Shown here in pieces: positions 16,764-24,620 of a DNA stretch of 64,000 nucleotides. The position numbers were made by a program, and so were the translations under genes. The notes beneath the pieces are model-generated. The model worked only from the letters and a program-made list of their open reading frames with translations. It was not told the DNA's origin and did not search any database. Within the stretch, counting starts at the first letter, position 1, and the number at the start of each line of letters is the position of its first letter. Source of the stretch: Bin87 sp964347975 (lineage in GTDB: Bacteria > Chloroflexota > Dehalococcoidia > Lucifugimonadales > UBA3495); assembly GCA_964347975.1 (NCBI GenBank), contig CAYGAY010000001.1, forward strand, positions 1-64,000. Reading direction: 5' to 3'.

Positions 16764-18266
16764 GTGAATAAATCGTTGATTGCCATTTCCGCCCTGATTT
16801 TCGCCATTGTCGTTGCCACCGCGCCGGCGCAAAAGGCTGTCGCGCAAAGCAGCGTTACGGTCACCCAACAGGGAGTGGAGAACCAATTTCCCGATGGGTT
16901 GAGGTTTTATATCGACGCTGAAAGCGCCAGTCCCATCGAGGAGGTCCGGGTGTACGTCCGCAAGCTGGGCCAATCCAGCCGTAGCGCCTATCGCTCGGTG
17001 GAGTTCGAGCCGGGCACGGCTATTTCCGGCGAAGCGCTGTTCCAAAGCCGTACCGCTAACGAGTACATCCCAACGGGTACACGCTTGTCTTACCATTTCG
17101 ACATTCGAACCGCTGACGGAAACGTTGCGGAAACCAAACCTGAGGTGGTTGTCTATCTGAACCGGGGGCTGAATTGGGATCGGGTTTCAGAAGGTCTCAT
17201 CAACGTGTATTACTATCACCACAACGACCAATCTGAGGAACGGGCCGACGCCGTGCTGGCCGTAGCCGCCGATACCTACAACTTTATGAAGCCGATTCTG
17301 GGCGTGGAATTAACCGAGCCGATGAACATAGTGGTTTATTCGGACTACCGGGACATGAGGGCGGCGCTTCCGCCTACTTCCCGAGTGGCGCAACAGCAGC
17401 TCAGAACCCTGGGGCAGGCTCATACTGACGAGAGAACCCTGCTGGTGGACGGTTCCATGGATTTCTTCGGTAGCGATAATATCCTGACCACCGCAGCCCA
17501 TGAGTTCACCCACCTGTTGGTGGCTGATGCCGCCGGCAGCGCCTACGGGCAAGTGCACACCTGGCTCAACGAAGGCCTGGCCGTTTATTCGGAGCGTGAG
17601 TCCGGCAACGAGTACGAGCGATTTATGCAAGCCGCCATCCGCAACGAACAAGTGCCGCCCCTGTCCAGTCTCCGCACCTACGCTGGCACACCCGCCGAGA
17701 CTCTGCGCAACTACGGGCAGGGCCACGCCGTGGTGACCTATATGCTGGACACCTATGGCCCGGAGAAAATGGTGGAACTGTTTAAAGCTTTGCGTTCCAT
17801 TCACAATTTCGAGAAAGCGTTAAATGCGGCATATGGCATTACGATACCGGAACTGGACAACCAGTGGCGAGAAAACTTCGGACTGGCCCCGCGGGATCTG
17901 TCCACGCCGCCGCTGCCGCCCTTGCAGGTGCTGCCGACCCGGCGACATACGCCGACGCCAGCGGCGTCGAAGCCACTGGCGGCGACGCCCGAGGCAACGC
18001 GGCCGTCAACTCCGGCGCCGCCTCCCTCCGCGACACCGGCGCCAACGTACACTCCGAAACCGATGCCCGTTGTCGCTGGGGCGCCGCCGACGCAGAACAC
18101 CCCGCAAACCGGCGCCGGGGAACCGGTGCCATCATCAAGGGGCTGCGGCGCGGCAGCGATGCGCGGAGACGGCGCAGCTTCGGAGCTGGCTTCGATAGCT
18201 ACCCTGGCGTTCCCGGCGGGATTGCTGGCGTTGGCAGCGATCCGAAGGCGACTCAATTCAACCTAA
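16764..18266 (+). CDS. Secreted, membrane-anchored gluzincin peptidase (peptidase MA-like)
   Basis: A 500-aa exported zinc metallopeptidase. There is a signal peptide (residues 1-28, ending AVAQS), a beta-rich domain to about residue 150, and a gluzincin domain with HEFTH near residues 246-250 and the downstream Glu of NEGLAVYSE. Next come a Pro/Thr/Ala-rich stalk (about 385-465) and a C-terminal hydrophobic segment with RRR, a typical surface anchor. The GTG start has GAGGAA upstream. Substrate unknown. The stop overlaps by four bases the end of the convergent coiled-coil gene. Confidence 0.85.
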   Translation: MNKSLIAISALIFAIVVATAPAQKAVAQSSVTVTQQGVENQFPDGLRFYIDAESASPIEEVRVYVRKLGQSSRSAYRSVEFEPGTAISGEALFQSRTANEYIPTGTRLSYHFDIRTADGNVAETKPEVVVYLNRGLNWDRVSEGLINVYYYHHNDQSEERADAVLAVAADTYNFMKPILGVELTEPMNIVVYSDYRDMRAALPPTSRVAQQQLRTLGQAHTDERTLLVDGSMDFFGSDNILTTAAHEFTHLLVADAAGSAYGQVHTWLNEGLAVYSERESGNEYERFMQAAIRNEQVPPLSSLRTYAGTPAETLRNYGQGHAVVTYMLDTYGPEKMVELFKALRSIHNFEKALNAAYGITIPELDNQWRENFGLAPRDLSTPPLPPLQVLPTRRHTPTPAASKPLAATPEATRPSTPAPPPSATPAPTYTPKPMPVVAGAPPTQNTPQTGAGEPVPSSRGCGAAAMRGDGAASELASIATLAFPAGLLALAAIRRRLNST

Positions 18267-19445
18267 AATCGAGATCTCAGTTCTTCCAGCCCGATTGCCG
18301 TCTCCCGGCGCAGACCGTCGGTCACGACCCGCTGCTCGTAGAGGCCCTTGAAAGCATCCACGGTGAACGGTTGCCAGGTGTAACGGAGGGTTCGCATGGC
18401 GGTCTCTTCCCGCACTGCCGCGTCCACCATCAAGGGTGTACATGGGCAGCAGGAACCCCGTTTGCGGCAGCGCTCGCGCGTCTCTGCTGAGGGTGGTCAT
18501 GCGGAGAGTGAACTGGTCCAACTCGCTGATGACGGCGGCCCGGTTGCATCCGCCTTCGCTTTCCAGCCAGTCGTTGTAGGTGTCGTGAAAATCATCCCAC
18601 GCGCTGCGCAACCGGCGGTGCTCCGAGTTGAACGTTGCCAGCTCACCCAGGCTCTTCTCGACACCCACGTCGGCGATGCTCCGCAATGTGCGGGCAGCCT
18701 GCTTCAGCGCCGTTTCGCTTTCTTCTACGCTTGCGTCCGCCTTGGCAAAATCGGGGAGTTCTAAAGTCTCTTCGACCTCTTCTTTTTCGGTGTCGGAATT
18801 TTTGTCATCGCCCCCGTCGTCCCCATCTTCGTCCCCGGCGCCGGCCGTACTCTTGCTGCTGCTTTTGGTCGCGGTAGTTTTAGTGGTCTTCGGCTTCGCG
18901 GCGGTTCTCAACTCCTTTCTCTCCGCTTTTGCCGCGCTGACCAGTTCGTCCACCGTGTTTTCCGTGCCGGCCAGGTGGGGCAATTCATCCAACGCATCGA
19001 TCACTGCGTTCAATTGCTTGACGAGCTCGTCCAGCCGATCCAGGGCTTCCTGAACTTCAATGCTCTCCGCCTCCTCTCGCAACTCTGTGTACTCGTCGTG
19101 AAGGCCCTGCCAGTCGTCTTTGACTTTATCGAAGGCCAGAGAAAACTCCTCGACCGTTTCAGCATCAGGAGAATCTGCAAAAGGTCCCCTTAGTTCGATG
19201 GCCCGGTCTGCGGCTTGAGCATGCGCCTGAGCGGCTTCCGTTCGTTGAGCTTCAACCGCCTCGAACAACGCTACATTGTTGGGTTGCCAGTGGTCACGAA
19301 GTTGCCGGTACGCCGCCTCTTCTTCTGCTGCCGCCGCGATCAGGATATCGGCCAACTCGCCGGTCGTCTGGGTCCTGGTCAAGTTTCGGGCCTGTTCCGT
19401 CACGCCGTTAAATTCTATGGCAAAACCGTTGAGCGCCTGGCGCAT
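18263..19445 (-). pseudogene. Coiled-coil protein, frame broken near its C-terminus
   Basis: A long helical protein: two coiled-coil halves (each with repeated AxE/AxD helices) separated by a Lys/Ser/Thr then Asp/Glu-rich linker. Around 18440 the original frame turns into nonsense, while the next frame continues naturally (VDAAVREETAMRTLRYTWQPF...GLYEQRVV) to a stop at 18263, so one frameshift breaks the gene. The start is uncertain: the ATG at 19445 lies inside the end of the preceding DUF4350-like gene, and the two may once have been one protein joined by another shift near 19470. It could act as a cell-envelope scaffold; no function is known. Confidence 0.55.
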
Positions 19446-20268
19446 CGCGCTGGGCAGGCAGGCCGTCAGCTGTATTGTCCGTGCCACTTTGGAAGAAATG
19501 AGGAAAGTCTGCCAGCTCAAAAACCCGATTGCTCACCGTGAGGTATTTCGCGATATTGCTCAGCAACCGGTCATTGTCTAACGCGGCGTTTTGGGGCGGG
19601 ACCATGAACGTGAAGTCCCCCAACGCCAGCACTTTGCGCGTGTCGCCGAAAGCCATTGGCGAAAGATCGCCGTCGTGCCGCAGCAAAGATGATTGAGTGT
19701 TCTCGTCAGTGAAAGCGAGGCCCGGGCCTGAGGAACGGATGGAGCCGGCCGTGTACAGCGCCACCGCGTTCACGCCGACCGTGAGCTCACTCGGTTGGAA
19801 GTCTTTCACGAAAATGTTCTGGAAGTTGATGTCGTTTTCAAACTGGTTGTACAGATAATCGGGCTGGAAGTTCACCCCGAACCGCGCCGCCAACGTGTTA
19901 TTGGCTGGTGTTAGACCAGGATCAGAGGCGAGCAGCAACTTGCCGCCTTTCCTGACGAAATTCTCCACCAGGGCAGCCTCCGCCGCCGTGTAGTCCACTC
20001 GAGGAAGGATCACCGCAAAACTGTCAGCAGCGCGCAGTTTTTCTTCAAGCAGCGGGAGCCGATCCTCTTCGTTCACGTTTCCGAACTCGCCGAGGAACTC
20101 AACGTCGTATCCCAGATCGGCCACCTTCGAACGCAATGTCGAGACGTGGTCCGGCGTGAACGCGTTTCGGTGCAGCGCGTCGATCAGGAACAGACCGGAG
20201 CCGCGACGGTCCACCGGGGATTCCCACACTGTGTTGCCCGGCACCATGGGCGAACTCAGCTCCGGCAA
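19408..20268 (-). CDS. DUF4350-like protein, probably a fragment of a larger gene
   Basis: The 286-aa frame contains an N-terminal block LFLIDALHRNAF...LRSKVADLGYDVEF, then a strand-helix with FVRKGGKLLLASDPG, and a later KVLALGDFTFM. This order matches DUF4350/GldG-type class-I-amidotransferase-like domains. The same frame is open upstream through YEPPPPVQAELPELSSP to a TGA, without a convincing start and in frame +1 to the S49 peptidase. The last 30 residues look unnatural, with the coding signal passing to the coiled-coil frame near 19470. I infer a domain within a once-larger membrane-associated protein. Confidence 0.5.
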   Translation of the reverse strand: MPELSSPMVPGNTVWESPVDRRGSGLFLIDALHRNAFTPDHVSTLRSKVADLGYDVEFLGEFGNVNEEDRLPLLEEKLRAADSFAVILPRVDYTAAEAALVENFVRKGGKLLLASDPGLTPANNTLAARFGVNFQPDYLYNQFENDINFQNIFVKDFQPSELTVGVNAVALYTAGSIRSSGPGLAFTDENTQSSLLRHDGDLSPMAFGDTRKVLALGDFTFMVPPQNAALDNDRLLSNIAKYLTVSNRVFELADFPHFFQSGTDNTADGLPAQRDAPGAQRFCHRI

Positions 20269-20299
20269 TTCGGCCTGAACCGGAGGCGGCGGCTCGTAT

Positions 20300-20936
20300 C
20301 CGCTGCGTCAATTCTTCCTCGGTAATCTTGAGACGGTCTCCCCGCTCGCGTATCACCATTTGAGCGAACCCGTCTTTCAGTTCGTCAACCAACCCGATCC
20401 AGTCCCTTCGAGATGCTCCCGCCAGCTTGTAGGGTCCGGTGGTTACGATCACCTCTGGCAACGGACGCGGGATCAGCGACCCGGCGAGGGCGATTACTCC
20501 CACGTTTCCGACCAGGGACGCCGACTGGGTATAGGTATAGTTTGCGCCCATGGCCATCATGTAGCCGCCGCTGGCCATCATGCCGTCTATGGCGATGACC
20601 ACAGGTTTTTCCTCACGAAGTTTCCGGGTGGCAAAGTACAGTCGTTCGCTGGAAGCTGCGCCGCCGCCTGGGCTGGACATCCTGATCACGACTGCCTTGA
20701 TGGAGTCGTCCTCACCGGGCGTATTTGAGGAACTCGCCGATGATGAACTCGGAATCGTTGGTGATGACGGTGAGGGGAAGATCGATGACGCCGATCTTGG
20801 GTTTCCCCGGATACGCGAAGAACAGCGCCAACACGCCAATGGCCAACCCCAAAACGACGGCGACCGGCGCAATGAAGTACCAGCTGACGGCAACCCTTCG
20901 CAGGGCAGTCCCGAAGGCTAAAAATCTATTCACCAT
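20300..20936 (-). pseudogene. S49 (SppA-like) signal-peptide peptidase, frameshifted and truncated
   Basis: The ATG at 20936 gives an N-terminal membrane segment and the family strand PGKPKIGVIDLPL. At about 20715 the frame reaches CGG TGA, while skipping one base gives EDDSIKAVVIRMSSPGGGAA, the conserved S49 core. The Ser of GMMASGGYMMA and the Lys of TTGPYKLAGAS form the expected Ser/Lys dyad. The C-terminal segment normally following ITEEEL is missing: the next sensible sequence is the DUF4350-like domain in the +1 frame near 20310. Two frame breaks make this an apparent pseudogene, unless they are sequencing indels. Confidence 0.65.
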
Positions 20937-21077
20937 CCACCTGCAACCGTTGACAAAGCACGCAACGCCTGATGCCAGCGATAGTTGCCATTGGTGTACG
21001 ACGCATCGAGAGAATCGGATTTATGATTTTTGACCGGCAATCCTTCGGCCTGCCGACGTTCACCGTGCCGGCTCAAC

Positions 21078-21932
21078 TTACGCGTCCGCTTCCGGCGACC
21101 AGTCATAGATCCGCGCCAGGCTCCCGCCCATCAGGGTGGCCCGGTCCGAATCGGAGAGCCAGTCAGAAACTCGGAATGCCTCAACCCCTTGTTCGTAGTT
21201 CAGCAAGTTGACCGCTCTCGTCCAGTCAGTTCCCCAAAGGCAACGCTCCAAGCCGTATGCGTCAAATATTCTTCCCAGAGGTTCTCTGATGTCCGGGTAT
21301 GGAAACGGCTGATGTGACAACGTGCCGGCGCCCGAAATCTTGATGGCCACATTGTCCAGCTCTGCCAGCGACAGCACGTTGGGCAGGTCAGCGAAGGGTT
21401 CCGCAGGTGGTGGCGGGTCGAAGGGCTGCGCCAGCCCGACGTGGTCGATCACAATCTGCGTATCAGGGTTTTGCCGGGCCAGTTCCCGCAGCAAGGGCAG
21501 CTTCCCTGCCGACATGACGTTCACGGGTACGCCGGCGCGCCCACCGGCGGCCAGGATGCCGTTCAGCCCAGGATGGTCGGCCTCGTAGTCCAAGTTTGCG
21601 AGCATGATCCGCGCGCCCACCACGCCCGGCGTGGCAATCCACTCCTCCATGTCCGCGTCGATGGTCTGAGAGTTTGGATCGAAAGGTCGAACCAGTCCGA
21701 ACTTGGTGGGGTGCCTGGCGTACACTTCCAAGGCGTAACTGGCGTCGTAACCATAAAGCGAGAACGGCGAAATGAGAATTGCTCCGTCCACTCCCACGGC
21801 TGCCATCGCCGCAATCATGTCGTCGCCGGTGACTTCGTCCGGTCCGGTGAGGAAACCTACCCAGGGGCGTTCGGGGCGGTTCCGCTCGTAGGCGTGTACT
21901 TGACAATCGATGGTGAGAGCCCGGTCCGCCAT
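21078..21932 (-). CDS. Amidohydrolase family protein (Amidohydro_2)
   Basis: A 284-aa TIM-barrel metal-dependent hydrolase resembling 2-pyrone-4,6-dicarboxylate lactonase and related decarboxylases. Metal or active-site positions visible are IDCQVHAYERNRP at the N-terminus (one His, instead of the usual HxH), VIDHVGLAQP in the middle, and LWGTDWTRA near the end (catalytic Asp). An AAGGAGG ribosome site precedes the ATG. It is the most downstream member of a minus-strand group of VOC and hypothetical genes, which fits a role in breakdown of ring-cleavage products, by inference only. Confidence 0.85.
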   Translation of the reverse strand: MADRALTIDCQVHAYERNRPERPWVGFLTGPDEVTGDDMIAAMAAVGVDGAILISPFSLYGYDASYALEVYARHPTKFGLVRPFDPNSQTIDADMEEWIATPGVVGARIMLANLDYEADHPGLNGILAAGGRAGVPVNVMSAGKLPLLRELARQNPDTQIVIDHVGLAQPFDPPPPAEPFADLPNVLSLAELDNVAIKISGAGTLSHQPFPYPDIREPLGRIFDAYGLERCLWGTDWTRAVNLLNYEQGVEAFRVSDWLSDSDRATLMGGSLARIYDWSPEADA

Positions 21933-22029
21933 CGTCTTCCTCCTTGCAAATATTCGGGGCAGCCTGTCGCCAACGTGGACGATGATACCAGATGACGCGC
22001 GCGCCGGGCCGAGTCGGCGCTTTTTGCCA

Positions 22030-22569
22030 TCACCGCACGGCAGGGGCCAGCGTCGCAGCGGCGACTTCGCGCAAATCCGGCCCGTTGAGCTTTCGACCCT
22101 GCACCCCCATCAAGCGCAGAATGCGGCCGTCCTTGGTGATGCGGATGCGGTCCAGGGCGTCCTGCCAGGGAGCCAGATAGTCGCAGGCGCCGTCGCCGTT
22201 CGGATCGTCGCCACCTTCCAGGCTCTCCCCGCTGGGCAGGCGCACTGCGATGACCGCGGAGGGGTCGGCGGCCGGCGCAAGCATCATTACCGGCAGGTCG
22301 TCCTCAGCCAGGCCGGTACGTTCCAGCAGCCCCTTCACAGTGGTGGAGACGCCGTGCATCCCGAAGATGACGAGGTGCGCGAAGCTGGCGTCGCGCTGCT
22401 CGAACTCGGTCCGATAGCGACGGAAGATTTCGTGGGCGCCGGTGGCCTGGGGTTTGACAAGGAACAGGGCCATGGCGGGGAACCCGTCGCTGTCGATAGT
22501 AGCGACCCGCAAGTCATTCCGCCACCGCAGAAGCTTGTCGTGGTCGTGCTCGTCGTAGTGGTGAGACAT
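22030..22569 (-). CDS. Hypothetical protein (179 aa)
   Basis: No family recognised. The His/Asp-rich start (MSHHYDEHDHDK) could bind metal. The middle alternates strands and helices (HLVIFGMHGVS) with weak likeness to a thioredoxin-like fold but no CxxC motif, so redox activity is unlikely. The gene begins two bases after the PhnB-like gene, which shows tight translational coupling, and it may modify or assist the same pathway. Confidence 0.6.
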   Translation of the reverse strand: MSHHYDEHDHDKLLRWRNDLRVATIDSDGFPAMALFLVKPQATGAHEIFRRYRTEFEQRDASFAHLVIFGMHGVSTTVKGLLERTGLAEDDLPVMMLAPAADPSAVIAVRLPSGESLEGGDDPNGDGACDYLAPWQDALDRIRITKDGRILRLMGVQGRKLNGPDLREVAAATLAPAVR

Positions 22570-22571
22570 GG

Positions 22572-23045
22572 TTACCCCCGCGCGTCTGCTCCGGCGTCGA
22601 TCAGTTGCTGGATGTTTATCTTAACCATGGTTAGCAGGGCGTCCAGCACTTGTGCCGATTTTGTTTCGTCTTCCATCAACTTCTGGAGAACCGTGGGAAC
22701 AATCTGCCAATGGACGCCGAACTTGTCCTGAATCCAGCCGCATTGGATAGGGTTGCCGCCATCGCAAAGGCGCTCCCAGTAGTGGTCCAGTTCCTCTTGG
22801 GTATCGCAGTTAACGACAAAGGAGATGGCCGGAGTGAACTCAAAGGGCGGGACTCCATCGAAGGTAGTGAAAGGCTGACCTTTCAGCACACAGGACACCA
22901 CTTCGCTGCCGGCGCCCGGCCCCGTAGGCAGAGTAGTCACGCCGACGATGTAGGAGTCCTTGAAAGTGGACACGTAAAAGTCCGCCGCTTCACGGGCGCA
23001 CCCATCCAGCCATAAGAACGGTGTGATTTTATGTATTTCCGTCAT
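22572..23045 (-). CDS. PhnB-like VOC family protein
   Basis: A 157-aa single-domain vicinal-oxygen-chelate protein of the PhnB/3-demethylubiquinone-like group. It starts KITPFLWLDGCAREAADFYVSTF, has FTPAISFVVNCDTQEELDHYWERL in the middle and GWIQDKFGVHWQIVP at the end, all typical. These proteins bind a metal or small organic substrate; specific activities are rarely known. It is 27 bases after a glyoxalase-like VOC gene and directly coupled to the next gene, in a minus-strand cluster at 21-26 kb. Confidence 0.85.
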   Translation of the reverse strand: MTEIHKITPFLWLDGCAREAADFYVSTFKDSYIVGVTTLPTGPGAGSEVVSCVLKGQPFTTFDGVPPFEFTPAISFVVNCDTQEELDHYWERLCDGGNPIQCGWIQDKFGVHWQIVPTVLQKLMEDETKSAQVLDALLTMVKINIQQLIDAGADARG

Positions 23046-23072
23046 GCCAGAAGACCTTTGCCCCAGCGGCTG

Positions 23073-23528
23073 CTACCCGACGGCGTCGAATTGGACCAGG
23101 ATGCCGTCCGGGTCGTACACGTAAAAACTGCTGACGCGGCCCTCGGCGTTGGTCCACACGTCCATGGGCGCGGCCAGTTCCACGCCCTGGGAAGCCAGGT
23201 TTTCGGCGAGCGCCTTGGGGTCGGGAACGCTGAAGGAGATGTGGCTGATGCCCACCTGGTCCAGTTTGATGGGAAGACCATCCGGGTCCTCACCGGGATG
23301 GGAGGTCATGGTTAGCGTGGGCTTTGCGCCGTCCGCGTAGGCCAGGCGCACCTGCCGGCGGGTAGCGCGGCTGTGGGCGTACACGTGGGGCAGGCCCCCG
23401 GTGGTGGTGTCCTGGATGACGTCGCTGACGATGGACATACCCAGCTTGTCACAATAAAACTGGAGGGAGACGTCGAGGTCACGCACGCAGATGGCGATGT
23501 GCGATACGCCGGATGAGTTCATGGGCAT
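23073..23528 (-). CDS. VOC family protein (glyoxalase/dioxygenase fold), copy 1
   Basis: A 151-aa VOC-fold protein with conserved NSSGVSHIAICVRDLD and GISHISFSVPD blocks carrying the two metal His positions. The usual last ligand Glu (as in IEL) is Gln here (LVQFD), so the metal site is altered. It is a close paralogue of the protein at 24103-24564, with which it shares most of its length including GLPHVYAH.RATRRQ. An AAGGAG site precedes the ATG. It could bind hydrophobic or aromatic substrates or act as an extradiol-like enzyme; untested. Confidence 0.85.
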   Translation of the reverse strand: MPMNSSGVSHIAICVRDLDVSLQFYCDKLGMSIVSDVIQDTTTGGLPHVYAHSRATRRQVRLAYADGAKPTLTMTSHPGEDPDGLPIKLDQVGISHISFSVPDPKALAENLASQGVELAAPMDVWTNAEGRVSSFYVYDPDGILVQFDAVG

Positions 23529-23580
23529 AGCGTCTGACTCCTTGCGGTCGGGAGTGTTTCATATTGGAGTTTGGCCGTGG

Positions 23581-24069
23581 TCAGGAAGAGGCGTCGAGTT
23601 CGTCCGTCGGCGGCGTGCGCGGTTTTCCTTTTTCGGCGTCATCGTAGCCGATGTCGTAGCCTTCCGCGCGGCCCTCCGCGCGGCCTTCCGCGTGGCCTTC
23701 CGCGTGGCCTTCCGCGTGGCCTTCCGCGTGGCCTCTGGCGCGGGCTTCCGCACGGGCTTTCTCTAGGCGGCGGGCGCTATATTCCCGAATCAAGTCTGCG
23801 ATTGCCATAAGCAGCTCCTTTGCTTGCAGGATTTCCCAGGCGATAAACCCGGAGGCGACGAAACTGGCGCCGACGCCCAGCAGGATGTTGAGCGCCACAG
23901 CGTCCGGCGTGTCGGCGACGGAGCGGTATTTGAGTTGCAGCAACGTCAGGACTACCGCGCCGGTCGTGCCGCCGGCCAGCGTCATCGCCTGGAACCAAGG
24001 CCGGTCTTTCCGGTTTATCCCCCAGATGGTCTCGCGGTCGTTGTCTCCGCCGCGGCTGTCCTGCCCCAT
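23581..24069 (-). CDS. Membrane protein with HAEG tandem repeats
   Basis: A 162-aa protein with two predicted transmembrane segments (about 27-50 and 60-82) followed by a charged helix and a low-complexity run of tetrapeptides HAEG (four) and RAEG (two or more). At DNA level these are 12-bp repeats at about 23660-23740. The tail is Lys/Asp-rich. No family recognised. It lies between two paralogous VOC genes in the same direction, with short gaps, so it is probably co-transcribed. Repeat number may vary between strains and alter the length of the cytosolic or extracellular arm. Confidence 0.65.
   Translation of the reverse strand: MGQDSRGGDNDRETIWGINRKDRPWFQAMTLAGGTTGAVVLTLLQLKYRSVADTPDAVALNILLGVGASFVASGFIAWEILQAKELLMAIADLIREYSARRLEKARAEARARGHAEGHAEGHAEGHAEGRAEGRAEGYDIGYDDAEKGKPRTPPTDELDASS
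23663..23740 (-). repeat. 12-bp tandem repeats coding HAEG/RAEG
   Basis: On the plus strand the unit is CGTGGCCTTCCG with minor variants and at least six consecutive copies, in frame in the membrane protein gene. Codon-level identity of adjacent units points to slippage expansion. Confidence 0.8.
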
Positions 24070-24102
24070 TATACCGTCCCCGCCGGGCCGGGCGACGGCT
24101 GA

Positions 24103-24564
24103 CTAACCACCTGAGCCGCTGTCGAACTGCACCAGGATGCCGTCGGGGTCATAGACGAAGATGCTGGAGACCTCGCCGTTGGCGTTGGTGAAGCCGTCCA
24201 TGGGACCGGCCAGTTCTACGCCGGCGCCGATGAGCTCGTCGGCCAGGGCCTTCACGTCGGGGACGGTGAAGGAGATGTGGCTGATGCCCACCTGGTCCAG
24301 TTTGATGGGCGCGCCATCGGCGTCGTCGCCGGGATGGCTGGTCATCACCAGTGTAGGAATGGCTCCCTCGCCGTAGGACAGAACGGCCTGCCGCCGGGTG
24401 GCGCGGTTGTGGGCGTACACGTGGGGCAGGCCGCCGGTGGAGGTATCCTGCACCCGGTCAACGGTTACGGTCATGCCCAGAATGTCGCGGTAAAACTTCA
24501 GTGATTCATCCAGATCGCGGACGCATACGGCGATGTGGGAAACGCCGGACGAGTTCATTGCCAT
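24103..24564 (-). CDS. VOC family protein (glyoxalase/dioxygenase fold), copy 2
   Basis: A 153-aa paralogue of the protein at 23073-23528. The same blocks are present (NSSGVSHIAVCVRDLD, GISHISFTVPD, and YDPDGILVQFD) and the same Gln replaces the third metal ligand. The ATG at 24564 has GGAGG upstream; a longer form beginning at 24618 is rejected because the extra residues do not align with the paralogue. It leads the run of minus-strand VOC and membrane genes, after the MATE exporter gene 57 bases upstream. Confidence 0.85.
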   Translation of the reverse strand: MAMNSSGVSHIAVCVRDLDESLKFYRDILGMTVTVDRVQDTSTGGLPHVYAHNRATRRQAVLSYGEGAIPTLVMTSHPGDDADGAPIKLDQVGISHISFTVPDVKALADELIGAGVELAGPMDGFTNANGEVSSIFVYDPDGILVQFDSGSGG

Positions 24565-24620
24565 GGTCGTGGCCTCCGATTGCGCGGGGATTGGGTCAGT
24601 CTCAATAACTGGACGCAATG

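Noticed and set aside
20710..20725. Programmed +1 frameshift at CGG TGA in the S49 gene
   Set aside because: No slippery codon or Shine-Dalgarno-like stimulator as in prfB, and three further breaks follow in the same block, so simple mutation or sequencing error is more likely.
23663..23740. Possible CRISPR-like array of short repeats
   Set aside because: The 12-bp units are contiguous with no unique spacers, and are in frame in a protein coding HAEG repeats.
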